A DNA stretch of 13,031 bases from FEN-727 sp036508635 (lineage in GTDB: Bacteria > Actinomycetota > Geothermincolia > Fen-727 > Anoxymicrobiaceae): the NCBI GenBank assembly GCA_036508635.1, contig DATCGY010000273.1, forward strand, positions 1-13,031, written 5' to 3'. The number at the start of each line of letters is the position of its first letter. Position 1 is the first letter of the stretch. Shown here piece by piece: positions 6,035 through 12,830 of the stretch. A model generated the notes under the pieces. It saw nothing but the letters and a program-made list of their open reading frames with translations. It was not told where the DNA came from and searched no databases. A program made the position numbers and the translations under genes.

Positions 6035-8617
6035 CTACCCCGCGTCTACCGTGAACCTGAAGATCGATCCTCCACCCTGGCGAGGCTCGATCCATATAGT
6101 TCCACCATGCGCTTCCGCTATCTGCTTTGCGATATGGAGGCCGAGGCCCAACCCGATCTTGGAGTGGTGGGCGGCGTCGGCCACCTGGAAGAATCTGTCG
6201 AAGACCTTTTCTCTGGCGTCCTCCGGGACGCCGTCGCCCCTGTCCAACACTGATACCACCAGCATATCGCCGCTACGTTCCGTTTCGACATCAACCTCCG
6301 ATCCCGGAGGGGAGAACTTCGCCGCGTTGTCTATCAGGATGTTGAGAAGCTGGACGAATTTCTCCGGGTCGACGTTCACGTTGAGACTGCCGTCCGCCAC
6401 CCTGGTCTTGAATATGTTGTCGTAGGCCATTACCTTCATGCCCTCAATGGCGGTCTCGACGAGCTCCTCGGGATCCATGGATTGCTTGGCCACTATGACC
6501 CGGCCCTGTTCTATCCGCGAGATATCGAGCAGTTGCTCGACGTAACGCGTGAGCCTGTCCGTCGACATCTCGACGTCGCGAAGGACCTCATCTATGAGCT
6601 CCTTCGGCATTGTGTCCATGTATTCCATGAGGGTATGAGCATAGCCTTTCACGATGCTGATCGGGTGGCGGAGCTCGTGAGAGGCGACAACCAGGAAGTC
6701 ACGAAGCCGTTCGGCTCTTTCCCTGAGGTCTTCCTCGTACTCTTTCTCGCGGGTGATATCTATAAGTGACACGGCGCTTGAATCCAGTACCGGCATGAAC
6801 CCGAGGTTCGCCAGCATGTGCAGGATCTTGCCGTCGCTGGCCCTGAAACTGCATTCGAAGTGTTTGGGCGAGACGCCGCCGCCGCGGCGGATCTCTTCCT
6901 GGTGCGCGTGGAAGCTCTCTCCGCCGCCGCCGGCCAGGAAGTCCGTGAAGATGGCTTTGTTTACAAGGTCGTCCGCGGCATATCCGGTTATCCGCTCGAA
7001 CTCGTGATTCAGGAAGGTGATCCTCGCTTCGGCGTTCACGATGCACATCGCGGTTCCCGTGGACTCGAAGACGGTCCTGTACCTCTCCTCTGATTCCTTG
7101 AGCCGGGCTTCCGCCACCCTGGACTCGGTAATATCGATGCCCGTGGTGATGACGTACTCGACCTCGCCGTCGGTCCCCTGCAGCGTCACGCTCGAAAGCG
7201 AAAGCAAACGCGATTCGCCTCTCCTGGTCTTCCAGGCCTCCTCGTAACCGCCGACGCCATGACCGAGGAGCAGCTTGCCGAACGTCGTCATGGCTTTTCG
7301 CTGGTCGGCGGCATCGAGAAAAGCGTCCCAGACAGTGTTGCCGGCTATCTCTTCGAACTTGTAGCCAGTGATATCCTCGGCGGTCCTGTTGAACAGTACG
7401 ACCCGGCCGCCGCTCTCGCGCACGAGAACCAGTGCTCCAGCGGTGTCGAGGACCTTCGAGATAAAGTCGCGGTCCTTTTTCTGGGCTTCTTCGACGAGCC
7501 TCCGCTCGGTGATGTCCTGAACGAAGAACACGACGCGGTTGACCCTGTTTTCGGCATCGAACAGGGGGAACAGGTGGTTGTCATAGTAGGTTCCGTCGAG
7601 CTGGTCCTCGAAACGGTGGGCCTCGCCGGTCTCGATCACCTTTTCGACGGCCGCCTTGCGCCTGGGAGCGAGCTCCGCGGGGAAGAGGGACACGAGGTCC
7701 GCCCCGATGAGCTCTTCCGCAGGCTTTCCCAGCTCATGGGCGCCGGTCTCGTTGATGGCAAGAAGCGCGCCGGACTGGTCGATCATTGCCGCCGACCCGA
7801 TTGGGACGTTCAACAGAGAGCGGGCCGTGTCTTCGCCCTCGCGCAGTGCGCGCTCCATCTTCTTGCTGGCGCTGATGTCCACGAGGCTCTCGAGCAGGTG
7901 TTCGCGCCCTTCGAGCATGATGCGCGTCACCGTCTTGAGGACCGTGAGGTGCTCTCCGCTAGTCCTGCGAAATTCGCTCTCCACGCCGGTCATCTCTTCA
8001 CTGAGGTCCGTCACGGGGCAGCTCCCCGGCTCCGCGAGGCAAGCCAGTCCGAAGCATGGCTGGCCGATGATTCCTTCGCGGATGAAGCCGATCATGTGGA
8101 GGGCGGCGGGATTGGCATCTACTATGGTATGCGTGTCGGGGTCGATGATCAGCACCCCTGTCGCCACCGAATCGAGTATTATCTTGAGCTGGGCTTCACT
8201 CTCGAGCAACAGGGCCTCGGTATACCCCCGCTCGCGCCGTGCCTGTGCTTCTCGCAGGGCTTTCCGCACCGCGGGTCCCAGCCGGGAGAGGCTCACCTTC
8301 GGGACGTAGTCCATCGCTCCGTTTCTTATCGCGTCGATGATGAGCTCCTCGCCCATGGCGCTCGACACGAAGATGAACGGGATATCGGGATACTCCTCCT
8401 GCACGATCTCGAGCGCGCTCACGCCGTCGAAGTCAGGCAGCCAGTAATCTGAAAAGACCATGTCGGGCTTGAAATCCACCAGCCCCGCCTCAAAGCCCTT
8501 CCGGGTCTCGACCAGAAGCGTACTGAACTCGATGCCCGCGTTGCGCAGCTCGCTTTCGACTGCCCAGGCGTCTTCGGGGTTTGCTTCGAGCATCAGTATC
8601 CGGAGTGCTTTCTCCAT
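6035..8617 (-). CDS. Soluble multi-PAS histidine kinase with N-terminal receiver domain (REC-PAS4-HisKA-HATPase)
   Basis: This 860-residue protein has no membrane segment. The receiver (about 5-125) has phosphoacceptor D57 (FSDYWLPDFDG) and K107. The usual acidic pair is only E11 followed by A12, so magnesium binding may be weaker. Four PAS-type domains follow, near 143-250, 265-372, 388-500 and 508-622. The first contains three cysteines, C188-x4-C193-x6-C200. The HisKA domain has H647 in SHELRHPIS, and the ATPase domain has N764 in LIDNAAKFSPP plus DRGDGVP and GLGLGLHIAKQI. The ATG at 8617 was chosen because AAGGGGG lies 3 bases upstream. A longer frame to 8836 runs through the promoter region and is not receiver-like. 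The kinase core closely resembles that of the gene that follows at 6032, so the pair probably arose by duplication and is co-transcribed. Confidence 0.9.
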   Translation of the reverse strand: MEKALRILMLEANPEDAWAVESELRNAGIEFSTLLVETRKGFEAGLVDFKPDMVFSDYWLPDFDGVSALEIVQEEYPDIPFIFVSSAMGEELIIDAIRNGAMDYVPKVSLSRLGPAVRKALREAQARRERGYTEALLLESEAQLKIILDSVATGVLIIDPDTHTIVDANPAALHMIGFIREGIIGQPCFGLACLAEPGSCPVTDLSEEMTGVESEFRRTSGEHLTVLKTVTRIMLEGREHLLESLVDISASKKMERALREGEDTARSLLNVPIGSAAMIDQSGALLAINETGAHELGKPAEELIGADLVSLFPAELAPRRKAAVEKVIETGEAHRFEDQLDGTYYDNHLFPLFDAENRVNRVVFFVQDITERRLVEEAQKKDRDFISKVLDTAGALVLVRESGGRVVLFNRTAEDITGYKFEEIAGNTVWDAFLDAADQRKAMTTFGKLLLGHGVGGYEEAWKTRRGESRLLSLSSVTLQGTDGEVEYVITTGIDITESRVAEARLKESEERYRTVFESTGTAMCIVNAEARITFLNHEFERITGYAADDLVNKAIFTDFLAGGGGESFHAHQEEIRRGGGVSPKHFECSFRASDGKILHMLANLGFMPVLDSSAVSLIDITREKEYEEDLRERAERLRDFLVVASHELRHPISIVKGYAHTLMEYMDTMPKELIDEVLRDVEMSTDRLTRYVEQLLDISRIEQGRVIVAKQSMDPEELVETAIEGMKVMAYDNIFKTRVADGSLNVNVDPEKFVQLLNILIDNAAKFSPPGSEVDVETERSGDMLVVSVLDRGDGVPEDAREKVFDRFFQVADAAHHSKIGLGLGLHIAKQIAEAHGGTIWIEPRQGGGSIFRFTVDAG

Positions 8618-8663
8618 TGGCCCCCTTGAATGAACATGGATGATCACCGCGGTTCCAATAAAT

Positions 8664-8691
8664 ATTATAGCGCTTGATAAGTTGTGGTCGA
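8664..8691 (-). promoter_or_regulatory. Putative sigma70-type promoter for the kinase pair
   Basis: On the minus strand, TCGACC (8686-8691; 4 of 6 matches to TTGACA) and a perfect TATAAT (8664-8669) are separated by 16 bases. They lie about 47 bases upstream of the kinase start at 8617. They form one arm of a divergent promoter region. Confidence 0.5.
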
Positions 8692-8710
8692 CGCTCAACT
8701 CTCGTACGCG

Positions 8711-8740
8711 TTCCTCCACCACGGCTGTTCTTATTATAAT
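8711..8740 (+). promoter_or_regulatory. Putative promoter for the SLOG/LOG-like gene
   Basis: A perfect TATAAT lies at 8735-8740. The -35 region is poor (TTCCTC at 8711-8716, spacing 18). Transcription would start near 8747 and leave an untranslated leader of about 93 bases before the ATG at 8840. Confidence 0.45.
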
Positions 8741-8787
8741 GTGGAGGGGAAAGGCGCGCCGGACTTGAGGCAATGCGAGCCGCGAAG

Positions 8788-8824
8788 GTTGGTCGCACGG
8801 CGTTGCGTCACCCGGGCGACCAAC
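8788..8824 (+). promoter_or_regulatory. Leader hairpin directly before a ribosome binding site
   Basis: GTTGGTCGC (8788-8796) pairs perfectly with GCGACCAAC (8816-8824), giving a 9-bp stem around a 19-base loop. The loop could form a small inner helix (ACG with CGT). The purine-rich ribosome binding site AAGAGGGA (8825-8832) begins at the next base. The position suggests control of translation or mRNA stability, but I recognise no known riboswitch class. Confidence 0.45.
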
Positions 8825-8839
8825 AAGAGGGAACAAACA

Positions 8840-9340
8840 ATGTACATATCAGTGATAGGGCATAGCAGGTGTGACGAGCGAAGGATCGAGCTGGCGTACG
8901 AGGTGGGCAAAGAGATCGCTCGCAGGGGGCACATCCTGGTCAGCGGCGGGCTGACGGGGGTCATGGAGGCCGCTTCACGAGGGGCACGCGACGCCGGGGG
9001 CGTAGCCGTCGGAATACTGCCGGGAGCGGATCGCTCACAGGCAAACCAGTGGCTGACTGTCGCACTGCCGACGGACATGGGCCACGCCCGCAACGCGCTG
9101 GTGGCGCTGGCTGGCGATGCGATAATAGCCATATGTGGTGGCTACGGAACCCTCTCCGAGATCGCGTTCGGACTCAAGATGGGCAAACCGGTAATCGGGC
9201 TCGAGAGCTGGGATCTTGGAGAATGCAAGCAGGAGGATCTCAAGATGATGCAGGCTTCGACCCCCACCGAGGCCGTCGACCTCGCGGAGAAGTTCGGCCA
9301 CCGCCCCCCCATCCACCGCCCCGACCTCGGCGTCAGTTAA
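8840..9340 (+). CDS. SLOG/LOG-superfamily (TIGR00725-type) nucleotide-binding protein
   Basis: This 166-residue protein has a Rossmann-like fold. It begins with YISVIGHSR, then SGGLTGVMEAASRGA (35-49), and has CGGYGTLSEIAFG (99-111) in place of the PGGxGTxxE signature of LOG phosphoribohydrolases. Related families bind or hydrolyse nucleotides and include cytokinin-activating LOG enzymes and DprA. Small stand-alone members like this one are mostly uncharacterised, so I assign no reaction. The ATG at 8840 has AAGAGGGA 7 bases upstream. A longer frame from 8684 would run through the promoter and leader and is rejected. The gene is divergent from the kinase pair and stands alone on its strand. 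The C-terminal tail (about 153-166) is His/Pro-rich and low in complexity. Confidence 0.85.
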   Translation: MYISVIGHSRCDERRIELAYEVGKEIARRGHILVSGGLTGVMEAASRGARDAGGVAVGILPGADRSQANQWLTVALPTDMGHARNALVALAGDAIIAICGGYGTLSEIAFGLKMGKPVIGLESWDLGECKQEDLKMMQASTPTEAVDLAEKFGHRPPIHRPDLGVS

Positions 9341-9389
9341 CACGATCTGCTTGTTTTACTGCTTGAGGGGGGGGGCTCAGGGTACGTTT

Positions 9390-9412
9390 TTTCCTCGAGG
9401 TCCTCGTGGAAA
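9390..9412. terminator. Inverted repeat in the gap between convergent genes
   Basis: TTTCC-T-CGAG and CTCG-T-GGAAA form a two-part stem (5 bp and 4 bp around a T-T mismatch) with a 3-base loop, GTC. It lies between the converging SLOG-like and radical SAM genes, where a two-way terminator is expected. The T-run is on the 5' side only, so it is not a classical intrinsic terminator. Nothing else is recognisable in the 178-base gap apart from a run of nine G at 9367-9375. Confidence 0.3.
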
Positions 9413-9518
9413 GAGCGATATGTTTCAGATTTAAGTCCACTGCGGAGTTCGACGGAAGAAAGTACACCTCGCCCTGCGGTTAAGCTCAATCGGAAGACTT
9501 TGCTCACACAAACAGGCG

Positions 9519-10397
9519 TTAGAGGGCGCGGCGGGATTCGGGACGGAGGATGGAGGTGTCGGAGAGACCTCGGTCTATGAGCTTGAGCATGCGTTTTTTG
9601 TCTTCGGGCAGGTTGCCTCCGAGCGGGAGGTAGTTCGAAGCGTGATTGGTACGGAACACGCATGGTCCCTTGACGTCGATGCCGTCCAGCAGCCAGCGCA
9701 ACTCCTGGAGAATGCTCGCCGGGTCCATTATCTCGAATTCGCCCCTCTCAAAATCCTTGTACATCGGCGTTCCAGGAAGGAGCATCAGGGTGAGAGCGCT
9801 TACATAGCTTGGGTTCATCCTGCTTACAACCCTTGCGGAGTCTTCGGCGTGCCGCCTGCTCATAACGTTACTGCCGAGTCCCAGGAGCACTATCACGGAA
9901 ATGGCGATGCCTGCTTCCTCGGCCTTTCGGACAGCGTGCACCATCTCTTCGGAGGTAGCGCCTTTCCTGACCTTCTCCAGTATCTCGTCGTTACCGCTCT
10001 CGAGACCCAGGTAGCCGATGCCGAGTTTCTTGCTACTCAGGAGCGCGAGCTCCTCGGGCGACTTGGCAAGGATATCCCGCGCGTTGGCGTAGATGCCGAC
10101 CCGCTCAAGGCGGGGGAAGTTCTCGTTGAGACAGTCAAGGATACGTTCGATGTCCTCGGTGGGCAGGCACATCGCGTCTCCGTCGCAGAGGAACGCCCTT
10201 GTGACTTTGGGGTTCCAGCGAGATGCGAGTTGGATATCTTCCTTAACCTTCTCGAACGGGCGCGCGGAGTACTTGACGAACCTATAGGTTACACAGAACG
10301 TGCACTGGTTGTGCGAGCATCCTATTGTTGTCTGTAGAAGGAAGCTCCCGGCCTCCGACGGGGGCCTGATCACTATTCCCTGATTGTCTCTCACCAA
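9519..10397 (-). CDS. Radical SAM protein (Elp3/MiaB/NifB-type fold)
   Basis: The protein has about 292 residues. The iron-sulfur motif is C27-SHNQ-C32-TF-C35, a CX4CX2C spacing instead of the common CX3CX2C. An aromatic-containing CxFC end and the GLESGNDEIL motif (about 136-145) support a radical SAM barrel of the COG1032-like group. GIAISVIVLLGLGS (about 167-180) and LTLMLLPGTPMY fit later barrel strands. There is no visible B12-binding domain, so it is a minimal single-domain form with unknown substrate. No ATG is available: the start is TTG at 10395-10397 or the adjacent GTG at 10392-10394. AGGA is 4 bases before the TTG and 7 before the GTG, so either could be used. It follows the enoyl-CoA hydratase gene after a 90-base gap on the same strand. 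Confidence 0.88.
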   Translation of the reverse strand: MVRDNQGIVIRPPSEAGSFLLQTTIGCSHNQCTFCVTYRFVKYSARPFEKVKEDIQLASRWNPKVTRAFLCDGDAMCLPTEDIERILDCLNENFPRLERVGIYANARDILAKSPEELALLSSKKLGIGYLGLESGNDEILEKVRKGATSEEMVHAVRKAEEAGIAISVIVLLGLGSNVMSRRHAEDSARVVSRMNPSYVSALTLMLLPGTPMYKDFERGEFEIMDPASILQELRWLLDGIDVKGPCVFRTNHASNYLPLGGNLPEDKKRMLKLIDRGLSDTSILRPESRRAL

Positions 10398-10487
10398 TTG
10401 ATCCTGACTCCTTGTCCTCAGGCGAAGAATGCTTTTTCATTGGAACTGACTGAAATATGGCGGCGGGTCCGCGATACGAAACCGCGA

Positions 10488-11252
10488 CTAACCCTGTTGA
10501 CCCTTCATCCTCTCCATGAGAGCCCAAAACGCGAGGCTCTGGGACTGTGCCTCGAACTCGAGCCCGGTTTCGATGCTTCCGTCGCGGCTCCGGTCTATTG
10601 CTATCTTGCAGAGCCCGACGGGCACTGCGGGGAGGCTCATGAGGTGGTTCGCCAGTTCGATGGTTTTGGGGCGCAGCTCGTCCGGCTCGTATACCGCGTT
10701 TACCAGCCCGATGCGGTCCGCTTCGGTGGCGTCGATCTTCTTACCGGTGAGGATGAGCTCCTTGGCCCTGTGAACGCCCACTGTGCGCGGCAGGCGCTGC
10801 GTGCCACCGAGGTCGACTACCAATCCCACATTTACTTCGAGGAGCCCGAACGTAGCATCGGTGGAAGCCAGGATCATATCGCTCGCGAGTGCGAGCTCGG
10901 TGCCCGCTCCCAGCGCGTGGCCGTTGACCATTGAGATAACGGGTTTCTCGATCAGTTCGAAGGCGCGGAAGTTCTTTTGAATCTTGCGGACCACCGTACG
11001 GAACAAGTGCGCGTCCGCATCCCCGTAATTCTGCAACGATGTAAGGTCGATGCCGGCGCAAAAAGCTCTGCCCCGACCGGTGATAACAGCGATCTTCACC
11101 GCGTCGTCGTCGCGTAAATAGTCAGCAGCGACGCCGAGCTCTTCGAACATCGCGGGGTTCATTGCGTTCAGCTTCTCGGGGCGATCGAGATACATCCAGG
11201 CTATGCCGCCCTCGACTTCGATGGTGATCGTTTCCATTTTCGGTGGTGTCAT
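10488..11252 (-). CDS. Enoyl-CoA hydratase/isomerase family protein
   Basis: This 254-residue crotonase-fold protein has the normal length for the family. The first oxyanion-hole segment is GRAFCAGIDL (61-70). The second is NGHALGAGTELALASD (110-125). Both catalytic glutamates of classical enoyl-CoA hydratase appear to be present: E119 and, twenty residues later, E139, matching the E144/E164 spacing of the rat enzyme. LGGTQRLPRTVG follows as expected. It therefore probably hydrates trans-2-enoyl-CoA, although isomerase or other crotonase activities are possible. The start at 11252 is supported by GGAGG 4 bases upstream; an ATG at 11237 has none, and an extension to 11387 adds non-family sequence. 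Together with the phenylacetate-CoA ligase at the right edge, it suggests acyl-CoA or aromatic acid metabolism. Confidence 0.92.
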   Translation of the reverse strand: MTPPKMETITIEVEGGIAWMYLDRPEKLNAMNPAMFEELGVAADYLRDDDAVKIAVITGRGRAFCAGIDLTSLQNYGDADAHLFRTVVRKIQKNFRAFELIEKPVISMVNGHALGAGTELALASDMILASTDATFGLLEVNVGLVVDLGGTQRLPRTVGVHRAKELILTGKKIDATEADRIGLVNAVYEPDELRPKTIELANHLMSLPAVPVGLCKIAIDRSRDGSIETGLEFEAQSQSLAFWALMERMKGQQG

Positions 11253-11461
11253 TGCGCCTCCAGTGGTCGGATGGCCTTCCTCAACAATATGATAACAGAA
11301 CCTCAAAGGAGCCGAGATTGACACCAGGGAGGTAACGTAGGTCACGGACGACGGCGAAACCGCAAGACTCCACGGCTGGATAGCCACATGGGCACCCCCG
11401 GCATCGACGGGTCCGCGTTACCCGCGCGATGGAAATATGAGAAGATAATCGTTGTCCGCTT

Positions 11462-11884
11462 ATGAAAGGCAGTTGGACGGTCATGGTTGAAGAAGAGGAA
11501 TTCGAAGCGTACCAGTTGCTCCAGAGAGGCCTTGAGCTGCTCCGGGATGGTCATCCCGCACAGGCGGCCCTGGTGCTGGAGCGCGCAGTCCAGCACGAGC
11601 CGGGTAAAGGCTCGATACTCGAGGCACTTGGCCGTGCCTGCTTTGAAGCGGGTCGGTATCCCGATGCGGCCGCCAGTTTTGAAGAAGCCCTGGAGGCCGA
11701 TCCCACAAACGACTATGCACACTACTGTCTCGGTCTCTGTTACCTCAAGCTCAAGCGCAAGGCCGAGGCTGGTGGCCAGTTCAAGCTCGCGTGGTTCCTG
11801 AGGCCGCGCGAGGAGTACCGCGAAAAAGCCGTCAGGTTCGGCGTGGCCACAGGCGAGGCGGGTACCGTCGCCTTCGCGGGATGA
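11462..11884 (+). CDS. Small tetratricopeptide repeat (TPR) protein
   Basis: This 140-residue protein consists of about three TPR-like helical hairpins near 14-47, 48-81 and 82-115. Typical TPR positions are seen in ALGRACFEAGRYPDAAASFEEALEADP (55-81) and YCLGLCYLKLKRKAEAGGQFKLAWFLRP. There is no signal peptide or membrane segment, so it is probably a cytosolic protein-interaction module. The ATG at 11462 has no clear ribosome binding site. A second ATG at 11483 is about as plausible and would shorten it by 7 residues. A GATAAT at 11444-11449 could be a -10 box, in which case the message would be nearly leaderless. The stop lies 14 bases before the preferred HAD start, so the two genes are probably one operon. 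Confidence 0.8.
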   Translation: MKGSWTVMVEEEEFEAYQLLQRGLELLRDGHPAQAALVLERAVQHEPGKGSILEALGRACFEAGRYPDAAASFEEALEADPTNDYAHYCLGLCYLKLKRKAEAGGQFKLAWFLRPREEYREKAVRFGVATGEAGTVAFAG

Positions 11885-11898
11885 TGGGAGCTGGTGTA

Positions 11899-12696
11899 AT
11901 GGGCAGTCTGGCAGACCGATACTCCGCGTTCCTTCTGGACCTCGATGGCGTTCTATACCTCCTCAATGACCCTATTCCCGGCTCATCCGAGACTGTCCAG
12001 AAGCTCGCTGAAGCTGGAAAAGGGATAGTCTTCCTCACTAACAACTCGTCAGCTACGCCCGCCCAGTACGTGGAGAAGCTTGCCAGTTTCGACATAATTG
12101 CTCTCCCCGACCAGGTCATCTCGTCGGCCGATGCAGCGCGCCGCTATCTCGAGAGGAGCTGCGAGACCGCCGGCAAGACAGCGTTTATGATCGGGGAGGA
12201 CGGGCTGCGGAGCATGCTTGCGGAGACCGGGCTGAAAGTTGTTGATGGCGAGGAGGCCAGGTCCGCCGATTTTGTGTGCGTGGGATGGGACCGTTCGTTC
12301 GACTTCGACAAGCTGAAAACCGCTGTGATCGCGATAAGGCGGGGCGCAAAATATATCGCTATGAACATCGATGCCACCTATCCAACACCCGAAGGACTCT
12401 GGCCAGGAGCGGGTTCAATCGTTGCCGCGGTTACGACAGGTTCGGGCGTTGATCCTTCTGTCATGGGAAAACCTAACCCGAACATGGTGTGGCTCGCGCT
12501 GGAGCACCTCGGCGCCGCGGCTTCCGAAGCGCTCATGGTCGGAGACCGTCTCGATACCGATATCAGGGCGGGCCAGGCCGCGGGAGTCGACACCCTCCTC
12601 GTGCTGACCGGTGTCTCAAAGCTGGAAGAGATAGAGAGCACCGGAATCCGACCGACTCATGTCCGCGACGACCTCGCCGGGCTCTTGTCGGAATGA
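11899..12696 (+). CDS. HAD-superfamily class IIA phosphatase (NagD/PGP-like)
   Basis: This 265-residue protein has all four HAD motifs: DLDGVLY with nucleophile D14 and acid/base D16, TNNSS with T47, K191 in MGKPNP, and GDRLDTDI with D216 and D221. The cap region between motifs II and III and the TLLVLTG segment near the end place it in subfamily IIA with NagD, 4-nitrophenylphosphatase and phosphoglycolate phosphatase. The specific substrate cannot be read from sequence, but damage-product or sugar-phosphate hydrolysis is plausible. The preferred ATG is 11899, with GGGAG 8 bases upstream. An in-frame ATG at 11881 overlaps the TPR stop by ATGA and would add 6 residues. Either start gives tight coupling to the TPR gene. 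Confidence 0.9.
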   Translation: MGSLADRYSAFLLDLDGVLYLLNDPIPGSSETVQKLAEAGKGIVFLTNNSSATPAQYVEKLASFDIIALPDQVISSADAARRYLERSCETAGKTAFMIGEDGLRSMLAETGLKVVDGEEARSADFVCVGWDRSFDFDKLKTAVIAIRRGAKYIAMNIDATYPTPEGLWPGAGSIVAAVTTGSGVDPSVMGKPNPNMVWLALEHLGAAASEALMVGDRLDTDIRAGQAAGVDTLLVLTGVSKLEEIESTGIRPTHVRDDLAGLLSE

Positions 12697-12769
12697 GAGC
12701 CGCCTTGCGGAACCACATCTCACCTCTGTCATCCCGGATGCCCGCGAATCCAGCTTGCGCGCACGCTTA

Positions 12770-12797
12770 TTAACAGTCGCCGGTGTGTTAGAATAAC
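12770..12797 (+). promoter_or_regulatory. Putative promoter for the phenylacetate-CoA ligase gene
   Basis: TTAACA (12770-12775; 5 of 6 matches to TTGACA) and AATAAC (12792-12797; 4 of 6 matches to TATAAT) are 16 bases apart. They lie about 35 bases upstream of the start codon at 12831. Confidence 0.35.
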
Positions 12798-12830
12798 TCC
12801 TGATCATGTCAGACTAAGGTGGTGAATCTG

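Noticed and set aside
7259..8452. 397-codon open frame on the plus strand
   Set aside because: It lies fully antisense to the multi-PAS kinase, whose domains and motifs are clear. Long antisense frames are common in GC-rich coding DNA, and its translation shows no recognisable motif.
9340..9518. Possible tRNA or small RNA in the convergent gap
   Set aside because: No cloverleaf, CCA end or conserved tRNA loop could be found. Only the hairpin and G-run stand out.
9642..10337. 231-codon open frame on the plus strand
   Set aside because: It is antisense to the radical SAM gene, whose cysteine motif and GLESGNDEIL segment identify the true coding strand.
12730..12752. REP-like dispersed repeat (GTCATCCCGGATGCCCGCGA)
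   Set aside because: It resembles short repeats found in many genomes, but only one copy is in the window and no clean inverted repeat is formed. A genome-wide copy count would settle it.
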